DNA of 14,483 nt from Alkalihalobacillus alcalophilus ATCC 27647 = CGMCC 1.3604 (GTDB lineage Bacteria > Bacillota > Bacilli > Bacillales > Bacillaceae_D), in NCBI RefSeq assembly GCF_000292245.2, contig NZ_ALPT02000096.1, positions 1 through 14,483 on the forward strand, given 5' to 3'. Every line of letters begins with the position of its first letter. Positions within the stretch are counted from its first letter, which is position 1. The translations under genes and the position numbers were made by a program. This document shows positions 1 through 8,079 of the stretch, in pieces. Under the pieces are notes generated by a model. The model saw nothing but the letters and a program-made list of their open reading frames with translations, was not told where the DNA came from and searched no databases.

Positions 1-38
1 TCAGAATTATTCTAATTTTTTTAGTATATCTCGTTAAC

Positions 39-59
39 CCACAGTGTAATACACTGCGG
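39..59. promoter_or_regulatory. Palindromic operator candidate for the WYL regulator
   Basis: Positions 42-56 read CAGTGTAATACACTG: two perfect 7-bp arms around a single central A at 49. After one mismatch (41/57) the symmetry continues for two more pairs (39-40 with 58-59). The palindrome lies 105 bp upstream of the regulator gene and covers the place where the -35 element of the best promoter candidate would be. WYL regulators of defence islands (BrxR, CapW) are known to bind palindromes in their own promoters as dimers, so autorepression of this operon is the natural inference. Binding is not shown by sequence alone. Confidence 0.5.
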
Positions 60-73
60 TCAGTAGTTATAAT
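45..73 (+). promoter_or_regulatory. Candidate sigma-A promoter of the regulator-Wadjet operon
   Basis: A perfect TATAAT lies at 68-73. With a 17-bp spacer the -35 position is 45-50 (TGTAAT), a poor match to TTGACA that lies inside the palindrome. A second TATAAT at 77-82 has no acceptable -35. A weak -35 buried in an operator suits a repressed promoter. No other convincing promoter is visible before jetA, so the regulator and the jet genes probably share this one. Confidence 0.35.
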
Positions 74-163
74 GAATATAATAATGACTTGTTATAAATT
101 TCATAAATGGAAAATTGGGGTAAGTGAATTTGAGGAAGTAAACCAAATCAAAGAGGTGAAAAA

Positions 164-841
164 ATGAAATATGAACAAGTACAATACTCTTCTCAACAAA
201 GAGTATTAGACATATATAACCGATTATTGGCAGGAGAAAGTATTAATGTTTCTAATTTATCTGCTGAATATGGAAAGCATACTGAAACTATTAAAGAAGA
301 TATTAGGCATATAAGATTCGTTATTGAACAACAATATAATTCTATATTATACGATGCTAAAAATAATACGTACTCTATCGAAAAAAGCAATGATTTTTTA
401 ATGTCAGGAGACATTCTTATTTTATTGATACTGTTATACCAAAGTCGTTCATTAATTAAGGAAGAACGGATTTTAATAGAAGAGAAACTGATTAATCTCT
501 TTACTTTAGAAGAAAGAAGAAAATTAAAAAAGTTTTTTAGGAGCTATAATTATCATTATTCACCTTCACAAAGAAACGAAATTAGGGGGAAAATAAACGA
601 TTTATTTCATGCTATTCTTGAGCAAAAGCAAATATTATTTTTGTACAGTAAAAATAATGGATTAAAAGAAAGAAAGGTAAAACCACTAACAATTAATTTT
701 CATGATTATCAATTCTATCTGGTTGCTGAATTTGTAGGCAAGGAATACAAAACTCCAGTAAATTTTCGCATCGATAAAATTGAAAAAATAACAATATTAG
801 AAGAAAGATTTGAAATTAATCATACTAATGATTTTTTTTAG
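164..841 (+). CDS. WYL-domain transcriptional regulator, N-terminal part (HTH + WYL)
   Basis: Predicted DNA-binding regulator of the downstream defence operon. A winged-helix HTH occupies about residues 10-60, with a recognition-helix-like HTETIKEDIRHIR. A helical linker follows, then a WYL domain at about 140-205, in which the name-giving motif appears as FYL within YQFYLVAEF and is followed by the usual NFRIDKIEKI strand. WYL domains are known ligand or nucleic-acid sensors, and such regulators often sit at the head of defence islands. The ATG has a good ribosome binding site (GAGGTG at 153-158). The frame ends at an amber codon (839-841), but the same frame continues with the expected C-terminal domain, so the protein as encoded lacks about 95 residues. 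It may still bind DNA with altered sensing, or the gene may be dead. Identity is firm; functional state is unknown. Confidence 0.85.
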   Translation: MKYEQVQYSSQQRVLDIYNRLLAGESINVSNLSAEYGKHTETIKEDIRHIRFVIEQQYNSILYDAKNNTYSIEKSNDFLMSGDILILLILLYQSRSLIKEERILIEEKLINLFTLEERRKLKKFFRSYNYHYSPSQRNEIRGKINDLFHAILEQKQILFLYSKNNGLKERKVKPLTINFHDYQFYLVAEFVGKEYKTPVNFRIDKIEKITILEERFEINHTNDFF

Positions 842-871
842 CCAGGAAAGCATAGTAATCAGTCTTATAAC

Positions 872-1132
872 ATGTTTACTGGGGAGGAAGTTACAGTAAA
901 GTTAAGGGTTGATAGTTCTATTGAAGAATATGTATATCGTGCATTCCCAACTGCCCAAAAAATAAATGTATATAAGGGTAAATATACCATATTTGATGTA
1001 AAAGTACTTGGAATGGACGGTATATTATTTTGGATATTAGGACAGCAAGATAGAGTCAAAGTTATTTCACCTGAAGAGTTAAGGAATAAAGTAAAGGACA
1101 TTATTTTTAGAATGACAAAAATTTATAAGTAA
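872..1132 (+). pseudogene. Detached C-terminal (WCX-type) domain of the WYL regulator
   Basis: This 86-residue stretch is in the same reading frame as the regulator and begins MFTGEEVTVKLRV, the junction sequence typical of the C-terminal extension of WYL proteins. It ends with the family-like ILGQQDRVKVISPEELRNKV. Between the amber codon and this ATG the frame codes for PGKHSNQSYN, which fits the usual linker, so no frameshift is needed: only the amber separates the two halves. No ribosome binding site precedes the ATG at 872, so independent translation is unlikely and the domain is probably made only by readthrough, if at all. Changing the nearby eight-T run (832-839) by one base does not restore the frame, which argues against a simple homopolymer sequencing error. 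Confidence 0.75.
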
Positions 1133-1186
1133 TTAAAAGAATTAAGTCGGGCAGTATTCCTACGAAAATAGAATGGAGTGAAACAA

Positions 1187-2695
1187 GTGCTAGAGTCTAG
1201 ACTTTTAGAGCCTTTTACAAAAGCAAAATATCTAAGTGAGCAAAATTATCAAAGGTATGTCGCTATAATTAATTATTTATATATACAACATGAAATTTAT
1301 TACTCGCCTCCTTCGTTACCGATAGATATATTTAACCATATTATAAGTAACGATAAATTGGGTGTGTTTAAAGAATATAATTTAACAAAGTTAGAGACTG
1401 ATTTAAATGCATTAGAAGAGTGGGGAAATGTTATGTCTCACCCAGATACAGGACACGTAACTCGAATTGAAGATTTTAATAAAAGGAAATTAAGGTATCA
1501 ATGTACAGAAGAAACAATAGAACTAGAAAGAATGATGGAAAAACTAAATAGTAAAATAAATATGGTAAGAGGTTCAATGGATTCAGGTCTTGTTAAGGCT
1601 TTAACTACTTTGTTGCTAGAATTGGAAGACTATACTGGTGAAGAGAAATACGTTAATTTGGAAGAACAAAAAGATGTTAGTAAGTTGTGGGAAGATATGT
1701 TTACTAGATTTGATAATCTAAGAAAGGAAACATCAGACTATCTTGGTGTCATCCATAGTAGAAACATTGAAGATGCGATGCAAAATAAAAAAATAAACGC
1801 ATTTCGCATTAAATTTACTAACTATTTAACTGATTTTATCATTACGATACAAAGAAATATCCATATTATTGAAGATGTAATTAGTGTAATGGATAAGTCA
1901 AAAGCATTAGATTTGGTTATTGCAACTTTGATAAAAAAACAAAAAGAGAAACCTACCCTCGAAGATGACATGTCGGACGATGAATATCGTGAAATCTTCA
2001 TGAACCAGTGGAAAGGGTTAGTAAGATGGTTTGTTCGAGATGATTTCAACGAAAGATATGTTGACTATTTACTAAAGCAAACAAATGATACAATAAGTCG
2101 TTTTACAAAATATTTACAGCAACTTAGCGAAAGAGAGTTACAGTCCAAAAATAGAAAGAAACAATTTTTACATGTAGCTGACCTTTTTGAAACAGAGGAG
2201 GGTTTTGACATTTGCCAAAAGGCTTTTGGAACGATTACTAATGTTGAAAAGCCACTTCATTTTCAGTCATCAAAAGTAAGGGAAGTAAATACAGAAGACA
2301 CTCTTTATAATCATACCCCTGAAATAATATCTATTAAAGATGCAAAGGACAGGAATAAACCGATTAAAAAGAAAATGGCTGCAATTGAACTGTCAGATGA
2401 GGATAAAGATATTCAGGAACAACTAAAAAGAAGGAAAGAATATGAAGAACAAGAGTTGTCAGCTCTCATGAATTGCGGAATAGTTGAAATCAAGGAATTA
2501 GAAGAGGTAGAACCTTTCGTTAGAAATGCTTTATTAAATTGGATAAGTATGGCAGTAGGAAAAGAGAAAATGAAAGGAAAAACTGAGCAAGGTATTAAGT
2601 ATGAAATAGAAAAACAGTCAGCTTCCTGGATAAGTATGAATTGTACAGATGGTACATTGAGAATGCCCGATTATGTCCTGTTTTTTGAGGTGTAA
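1187..2695 (+). CDS. jetA: Wadjet JetA, kleisin-like subunit (DUF2397/TIGR02677 family)
   Basis: Predicted kleisin-like subunit of a Wadjet SMC complex, bridging the JetC ATPase heads and JetB. I start it at GTG 1187 (502 residues) because GGAG at 1175-1178 is then spaced 8 nt away; the frame also has a GTG at 1178, but it overlaps that ribosome binding site. The protein is about the length expected for DUF2397. It is largely helical: an N-terminal winged-helix-like part opening with YLSEQNYQRYVAIINYLY, a central helical bundle, a highly charged stretch at about residues 385-430, and a C-terminal part ending PDYVLFFEV. Recognition rests on overall family resemblance and above all on its place in the four-gene cluster. 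The next gene starts 2 nt after its stop, so translation is probably coupled. Individual domain boundaries are uncertain. Confidence 0.85.
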   Translation: MLESRLLEPFTKAKYLSEQNYQRYVAIINYLYIQHEIYYSPPSLPIDIFNHIISNDKLGVFKEYNLTKLETDLNALEEWGNVMSHPDTGHVTRIEDFNKRKLRYQCTEETIELERMMEKLNSKINMVRGSMDSGLVKALTTLLLELEDYTGEEKYVNLEEQKDVSKLWEDMFTRFDNLRKETSDYLGVIHSRNIEDAMQNKKINAFRIKFTNYLTDFIITIQRNIHIIEDVISVMDKSKALDLVIATLIKKQKEKPTLEDDMSDDEYREIFMNQWKGLVRWFVRDDFNERYVDYLLKQTNDTISRFTKYLQQLSERELQSKNRKKQFLHVADLFETEEGFDICQKAFGTITNVEKPLHFQSSKVREVNTEDTLYNHTPEIISIKDAKDRNKPIKKKMAAIELSDEDKDIQEQLKRRKEYEEQELSALMNCGIVEIKELEEVEPFVRNALLNWISMAVGKEKMKGKTEQGIKYEIEKQSASWISMNCTDGTLRMPDYVLFFEV

Positions 2696-2697
2696 GA

Positions 2698-3891
2698 ATG
2701 AATATATTCAATAAAGTAGATTTAGAGTATGACAAGAATAACCAAGTCAAGCCAGTTATTAAGGAATGCATTTATGAACTCTTTGAACGATTCTGGGTAT
2801 TAAGGGAAAATGATGAAAAGTTATTTTATCAAATCAAAGACAATGAGCATGAGTTAAAACGGTTTTTTAGAGATACTTTTCGGTACAGACTGGTTTCTAA
2901 TCATGAAATGATAAAGTTGGAAAAGATTCCGGTAAAACCACTTAGTTGGATGGGAGAAAAATATATTAATAGCGTACCAGTATTTAAAAGTGCAAAGGAT
3001 TTCGCTTTTTTCTTTCGCATTTTAGCATTTTTAGAGGGTAAATCCGTAGACCAACAATTTACATTAAAAAATATATGTGATGCAATTAGTGCTTTTTCGC
3101 AAGAACAAGTAGTGTGGAAAGAAGGGATAGGTTATCAAAACAGGTTATCCTTAGTCCGTTTGTTGAAATACATGGTGAAAATGAGTTTGATTAAGGTTAT
3201 AGACCAAGAAATAGAAGATTTTACTGGAAATGATAACCACGATGTACTTTTGGAAAGAACTCCACATAGTTCGTACTTTATGCGTATGTTTCCTCAAGAG
3301 GAAGTTGAAAATTGGAAGGGCTTACGAGATTTTTTGAGATATATGGAGCGAGAAAATCAAGAGATAGCTGATAGAAAACATCGATACTACCGAAGGTTGT
3401 TTTTGGAGCCAGTAGTCTATCATAACGAACTATCCGAGGAAGAAAGAGATTATATTAAAAAATTCTATGTCGGTGTAGAAAATACTATCTATCGTTATAC
3501 CGATTTAACATATGAAAGGTATAAAAGTTCATCATTGGTAGTTAAAACAGACTATGTAAAAGGTGAAAAAATATATCCGGCAGATAACATGATTACGAAA
3601 ATAGCTATTTTAATGGGGAATTACCTCTACACGAGACCACTAGCTTTTCCAAAAAATGAAAGAAATGAGATAGAGCTAATGGGGGAAGAAATCGCAACCG
3701 TTTTATCTAACTTGAGAAAAGAGTATAAAGGTAGTTGGACTAAAAAAATGAAGGACTACAAATTAGAAGAATTGCAGAAAGAAGTAATGTCAGAGCTCGT
3801 AATGTGGGGCTTTTTAGAAGAAAAAAGCGAAAACATTTATGTAATTAAAGAGGGAATATTTCGTTTTGTAGGCGATTATTTTAAAGATTAA
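2698..3891 (+). CDS. jetB: Wadjet JetB, KITE/MukE-like subunit (DUF2398/TIGR02678 family)
   Basis: Predicted winged-helix KITE-type subunit that binds the kleisin in the Wadjet complex. The 397 residues match the usual DUF2398 length. Characteristic stretches are the N-terminal LFERFWVLRENDEKLFYQIK helix region, the central FRILAFLEGKSVDQQFTLKN, and a C-terminal winged-helix-like end (LVMWGFLEEKSENIYVIKEG). There is no enzymatic motif, as expected of a structural subunit. The ATG lies 2 nt after the jetA stop, with GAGGTG (2687-2692) inside the jetA end acting as ribosome binding site. jetC begins 16 nt downstream. The gene is intact, with no odd base or codon use compared with its neighbours. 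Confidence 0.85.
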   Translation: MNIFNKVDLEYDKNNQVKPVIKECIYELFERFWVLRENDEKLFYQIKDNEHELKRFFRDTFRYRLVSNHEMIKLEKIPVKPLSWMGEKYINSVPVFKSAKDFAFFFRILAFLEGKSVDQQFTLKNICDAISAFSQEQVVWKEGIGYQNRLSLVRLLKYMVKMSLIKVIDQEIEDFTGNDNHDVLLERTPHSSYFMRMFPQEEVENWKGLRDFLRYMERENQEIADRKHRYYRRLFLEPVVYHNELSEEERDYIKKFYVGVENTIYRYTDLTYERYKSSSLVVKTDYVKGEKIYPADNMITKIAILMGNYLYTRPLAFPKNERNEIELMGEEIATVLSNLRKEYKGSWTKKMKDYKLEELQKEVMSELVMWGFLEEKSENIYVIKEGIFRFVGDYFKD

Positions 3892-3907
3892 AATAGGGGG
3901 CATTATA

Positions 3908-5749
3908 ATGGGAGAAATAACAGAAAAGTGGACAATGCACAGAGCTGTACTATTTAACTATTGGTATTATCCGAATCAAGAACTATTGTTTAGCAATGGA
4001 TGCGCGGTATTACGAGGTCATAATGGAAGTGGTAAATCTGTTACAACACAAAGTTTGATTACTGTATTGTTGGATGGAGACGTGCGAAGTCATAAGTTAG
4101 ACCCGTTTGGAGGAAGAGAGCGTAAAATTACAGATACAGTGTTAGGTGAAAAAGGTTTAGTTGATATTGACCACCGTATTGGTTACATCGCTCTAGAATT
4201 TAAAAGAGGAAACACTAATATCTTTAAAACTATCGGAATGGGTGTAGAAGCTGACCGTAATAAAAAACAACCAAATGTTTGGTATTTTATTATTGACGGA
4301 AAACGTATTGGTGAAAAAGAAAGAGATTTAAAGTTATATGAAGAAGTAATGGATGAGGGTAAAGTAAAGAAACTGCCTAGAAACGAAAAAGAGCTACGTA
4401 ATGTAATTGAAGCGAAATTACAGTGTGGAAAAGTTTATTCAAATAGAGATGAGTATGCGGATAATGTGAACAAACATTTGTTTGGATTTGAATCCCTAGA
4501 AAGTTTTAAAGGATTAATTGATTTATTATTGCAGGCGCGAAGTCCTAAATTAAGTGACCAGAATAAACCCGAAGGTGTGGTTCAGGTATTAAATGATTCC
4601 TTGCCACAGTTAACAGGAGAAGAGTTGAGACCATTGACATCTTCTATTGAAGCCATTGATAGGATAGAAAAAGATTTAAGGGATTATCGTCAGGATTTAA
4701 AAGGGATAAATGCACTGCATGAAGTTTATGAAGAATATAACAAAATAACACTTGCTGAAAAAGCTGTTTCCTATTTAAAATCGACTGCGGATTACGAAGA
4801 AACCAAAAAGAAAATCACAGAATCAAAGAAAAATATCGAAAAATTCGAGAAAAGATTAGCTGTATTATCATTTGAATCTAAGAAACTAGACGATGAATTA
4901 AGTATTTTTCGAACGGAGAAGGCAAATCTGGGATTGGACGAAATAGAGGCTTTACAACAGAACAAGAATGATGAAGAAAAAAATCTTGTTGAAAATAAAA
5001 ATAAATTAGCTGGCTTAGAAGAGAAAAAAGAAACGGCTGAGAAAGAATATCGAACGTATAAGCTTCAGTATGAGGAGAAGGAAAGCCAAAAGAAAACTCT
5101 AGATTGGAATATGAAAGGGTATCTAAGCGAATTAAAAAACCTTTCCGCTGACATACACTTTGAAGAACATGACCGTTTTTATAATCATTTTTTTCAGGAA
5201 AAGGATGGGAATAGTTATAGCTTCGCAACATGGAAAGATGTTTTTGATGGTTATAAACAATTCATTAAAATAACAAAGGAAAAACTGGATGCATACGAAG
5301 GTATGAAAAAAGAAGTCGAGGTACTTGATAATCAATTAGGTAATATTCGTATGGAAATCGATAAGTCTCAATCTATTATAGATAAAGAGGAAGAAAATCA
5401 TGAAACAGAAGTTATTAAGCTGACGCATGAAATAGGGGCTTGGAGTCAAAGTTCTAAAACATTAAGTGTATCTGAAGATATTGTGGATGGCTTACAACGC
5501 AATCTAGAAGACGTTTTCGATTCAATGGAAAAAGAAGTGTATTTTTCAATACTTAAACTTCATTATGAGGGTTCTAAAAAAGAACATGAAAGGCAACTCA
5601 TGAAGAAGGGTTACGCAATTGAATTATTAGCCTCTGAAATAGAAGATATAGAATCAAAGATACAAGATTGGAAAGGTAGAGAAGAAATAGAGCCGGAATT
5701 TGCAAAAAAAGAAAAAGTGATTGGGAAAAATTGTATCAAAATGGAATAG
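3908..5749 (+). CDS. jetC: Wadjet JetC SMC ATPase, N-terminal half (split gene)
   Basis: N-terminal half of the SMC-like motor (TIGR02680 family) that drives DNA loop extrusion in Wadjet systems. The ATG follows a strong AGGGGG at 3895-3900. The Walker A motif GHNGSGKS is at residues 37-44, in the normal place for an SMC head. The head region runs to about residue 280; an extended E/K-rich coiled coil follows to about 590. The zero frame stops at TAG 5747-5749 after 613 residues, so it has Walker A but no signature or Walker B and cannot form a full ATP site alone. The last dozen residues (VIGKNCIKME) look unlike the family. The -1 frame at the same place gives W-E-K-L-Y-Q-N-G-I, which does fit. 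The real junction is therefore the A7 tract at 5704-5710. Confidence 0.88.
   Translation: MGEITEKWTMHRAVLFNYWYYPNQELLFSNGCAVLRGHNGSGKSVTTQSLITVLLDGDVRSHKLDPFGGRERKITDTVLGEKGLVDIDHRIGYIALEFKRGNTNIFKTIGMGVEADRNKKQPNVWYFIIDGKRIGEKERDLKLYEEVMDEGKVKKLPRNEKELRNVIEAKLQCGKVYSNRDEYADNVNKHLFGFESLESFKGLIDLLLQARSPKLSDQNKPEGVVQVLNDSLPQLTGEELRPLTSSIEAIDRIEKDLRDYRQDLKGINALHEVYEEYNKITLAEKAVSYLKSTADYEETKKKITESKKNIEKFEKRLAVLSFESKKLDDELSIFRTEKANLGLDEIEALQQNKNDEEKNLVENKNKLAGLEEKKETAEKEYRTYKLQYEEKESQKKTLDWNMKGYLSELKNLSADIHFEEHDRFYNHFFQEKDGNSYSFATWKDVFDGYKQFIKITKEKLDAYEGMKKEVEVLDNQLGNIRMEIDKSQSIIDKEEENHETEVIKLTHEIGAWSQSSKTLSVSEDIVDGLQRNLEDVFDSMEKEVYFSILKLHYEGSKKEHERQLMKKGYAIELLASEIEDIESKIQDWKGREEIEPEFAKKEKVIGKNCIKME
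5704..5710 (+). other. A_AAA_AAA slippery heptamer / frameshift point in jetC
   Basis: Seven consecutive A residues are read in the zero frame as gcA AAA AAA Gaa, the exact phase needed for tandem -1 slippage. After slippage, reading goes AGA AAA AGT GAT TGG and continues without a stop to 8079, giving a 1390-residue fusion. A 7-bp hairpin (arms 5746-5752 and 5760-5766) lies 35 nt downstream, too far to be a classic stimulator. No clear Shine-Dalgarno-like stimulator is seen about 10 nt upstream. Transcriptional slippage, a variable homopolymer (A8 would restore the frame) or a sequencing error are equally possible. Confidence 0.5.
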
Positions 5750-8079
5750 AATTTCGACCATTCTATGAAGTTTTTGAATACAAAGAAGGCATATCTGAAA
5801 TAGATAAAATCAATATTCAAAGTGCTCTGCTTGAAGCAGGGATATTAAGTTCGGTAGTAGTTCCTAAAAACAGTACCCAAATAGCAAGTGAATATTCTTC
5901 TGTATTGATGTATGGACCGAAAAAAGAAGTGAACCTTGGTGAAGTATTAATAGCGGCAGGAGGTTTTGAGCAGTATAACGAAATACTGGATGGAATATCA
6001 TTCGAAAAAAATACAGATGGTTATGTACTTTCAGATGGTAGTTACCACAATGCTTTTGTCGAAGGTAAGTCTTCAGTATTCGAGGATAATATCTATATTG
6101 GTAAAGCCTCTAGAGAAGCCGTAAGAAGGAAGAAAATCGAAGAATTAGAACAAATATATCTAGAAAAAGTTTTCGAAAAGGAAAAAGTTGAAAAGGAAAT
6201 CTCTGATATTGAAATGGCGGACAGAAATTTAGATAACGAATATCAAGCATTTCCTTCATTAGAGAATTTGGAAGTAATTATAAAGGATATAAAAAACGAA
6301 GTGAATAGAATTAAAGAAGTGTTAGAACCGGAAGAAAAGTCGGTTTCTAGTCAAATAACAGGCAAAAGTTCAGAAATGAAGCTTATGATGACAGAAATAA
6401 AAAAACAGATGAATTTTACAGAATTGTCACTTACATTAGACTCATTTGTTGTTGAATTAAAAAACTTAGATGATTATTCTGATTGTTTAAGTGATTTGGA
6501 GAGCAGTTATAAAGAAAGAAATTCAATAGGTGAAGTAGCTTCAACCAAGTTGAATTTAGTGAATGCGAAAGAAGAAGAAGCAAATTATTATCACTCTGAA
6601 ATAAAGGATATCGAGGGGAAGATTTCAACATTTGAAAAGAAAATAGAGAACTTCGACAAAAGACTTCGAGACATTGATTCTGATAATATCTTGGAAAGAG
6701 TGAATGAGCTTACCTACCAAATAAACACTGCTATTCCTGAAAAAAAAGAAAATATATTCCGAGAAGAAGAACAAGTGAAAAATAAAAAACAAGGTGCGGA
6801 AGAATATATCCGAATTAACGAATCAAATAAACTCCCGTTTCAATTAAAAATTCAAGAATCATGGGAAGGTGCATTTGGAGAACATGTTAAGTTAGGATTT
6901 ATTACGATTGAAAATGGTTTGGCATTGTTGGATTTGGCTCAATTTATCAAGAAAGAATACGGGCAACTGATTGATAAAAAAAGAGAAAATGTTGAAAAAA
7001 TAAAAAATCGATTAGACAAAGTATATAAAGACCAAAGTGTAGTCTTGCCGATGCATTACGACCCTGATATGAAACCTGTAAAATCGGATTATTTCCCAAC
7101 AATTGAAGGGGAGGGTGAAGACCAGGTTCTGTTAAATCTAATGTCCGAACAGATGACGCGTCTTGTTGTCACTTTGGAAGTAGATAATCATCGTGTTTCT
7201 CCTTCTGGAGCTGTGAAATTATTAAAGGATAAGATAGAAGATTTAGAAGTCAACGCTGCTGAAAAGGATAGAGAATTATATCAAGAAATTCTTATCAATA
7301 CACTGGGGGAAAGCATTCGAAGAAAGATAAATTACGTAGAGCAATGGGAAAAAGAAATGAACAAGTTTATGGAACATGAAAACTTAATTAAATTCCGTAT
7401 TAAATGGGTTCCGAAAACAGTCGAAGAGGATAAAAGAGATGAAGAATTAAATACACAGCAATTAGTTAAAGCTTTAAAAAAAGACAGTAGATGGATTGAC
7501 ATTGACCAAATTGGTAAACACTTTCGCTCTAAAATCAAAGAAGCCAAAAGGAAAGTCGAAAATGACAATGAGGTAAATTTACAAAAAGTTATGCGTGAAG
7601 TATTGGACTACCGAACATGGTTTGATTTTGAGATTTATTTCACAAAAAAGGGAGATAAGGAACGAAGATTGAATAGGAACTCTTACGGGGAACTAAGTGG
7701 AGGACAACGAGTATTAGCAATGGTGACACCAGTGTTGGCAGCTCTTTACGCAAAGTATTTAGAAGGTCGTGAAGATGCACCTAAAATCTTTACTTTAGAT
7801 GAAGCTTTCTCAAGGGTAGACGAAGAAAATATTAACGTGATGTTTAATTATATTTATAAACTTGGCTTTAACTATATCTTAAACTCACAATCTTTATGGG
7901 GATGTTTCGAATCTGTACCTTCTTTAAGCATCTACGAATTATCAAGACCGGAAAATAGACCTAGTGTAACGGTTCTCTCATATTTCTGGAATGGAAATAG
8001 AAGAAAAAGGGTTGAGGAGAACGAGTTAAAAGAGTTAATTGAAGGAAATGAGGTAGACGGTTATGTCTCAACAACTTGA
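5731..8079 (+). CDS. jetC: Wadjet JetC SMC ATPase, hinge and C-terminal half (split gene)
   Basis: C-terminal half of the SMC motor. It opens with a globular, hinge-like segment (EFRPFYEVFEY to about IYIGKASREAV), then the returning coiled coil, then the C-terminal head. ABC signature LSGGQ is encoded at 7693-7707 and Walker B IFTLDEAFSRVDEE has its D/E pair at 7798-7803 (about residues 1298-1299 of the fused protein), so the catalytic residues are intact. The frame starts at TTG 5731 only because a tool needs a start; a weak GGGA at 5723-5726 makes reinitiation conceivable, and the first in-frame ATG is far inside, at 5908. More likely it is expressed as a fusion by -1 frameshifting, or not at all. 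It overlaps jetD by 17 nt. Confidence 0.85.
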   Translation: MYQNGIEFRPFYEVFEYKEGISEIDKINIQSALLEAGILSSVVVPKNSTQIASEYSSVLMYGPKKEVNLGEVLIAAGGFEQYNEILDGISFEKNTDGYVLSDGSYHNAFVEGKSSVFEDNIYIGKASREAVRRKKIEELEQIYLEKVFEKEKVEKEISDIEMADRNLDNEYQAFPSLENLEVIIKDIKNEVNRIKEVLEPEEKSVSSQITGKSSEMKLMMTEIKKQMNFTELSLTLDSFVVELKNLDDYSDCLSDLESSYKERNSIGEVASTKLNLVNAKEEEANYYHSEIKDIEGKISTFEKKIENFDKRLRDIDSDNILERVNELTYQINTAIPEKKENIFREEEQVKNKKQGAEEYIRINESNKLPFQLKIQESWEGAFGEHVKLGFITIENGLALLDLAQFIKKEYGQLIDKKRENVEKIKNRLDKVYKDQSVVLPMHYDPDMKPVKSDYFPTIEGEGEDQVLLNLMSEQMTRLVVTLEVDNHRVSPSGAVKLLKDKIEDLEVNAAEKDRELYQEILINTLGESIRRKINYVEQWEKEMNKFMEHENLIKFRIKWVPKTVEEDKRDEELNTQQLVKALKKDSRWIDIDQIGKHFRSKIKEAKRKVENDNEVNLQKVMREVLDYRTWFDFEIYFTKKGDKERRLNRNSYGELSGGQRVLAMVTPVLAALYAKYLEGREDAPKIFTLDEAFSRVDEENINVMFNYIYKLGFNYILNSQSLWGCFESVPSLSIYELSRPENRPSVTVLSYFWNGNRRKRVEENELKELIEGNEVDGYVSTT

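Noticed and set aside
1..22. Possible terminator of an upstream gene (short AGAAT/ATTCT symmetry followed by seven T residues).
   Set aside because: The stem is at most 4-5 bp with almost no loop and is cut by the window edge, so it cannot be supported.
832..839. Eight-T run next to the regulator's amber codon as a sequencing or slippage cause of the stop.
   Set aside because: Adding or removing one T leads into early stops and does not join the two halves; they are already in one frame.
4878..5335. Minus-strand open frames inside jetC.
   Set aside because: They lie antisense to the coiled-coil coding region, have biased composition and no ribosome binding sites.
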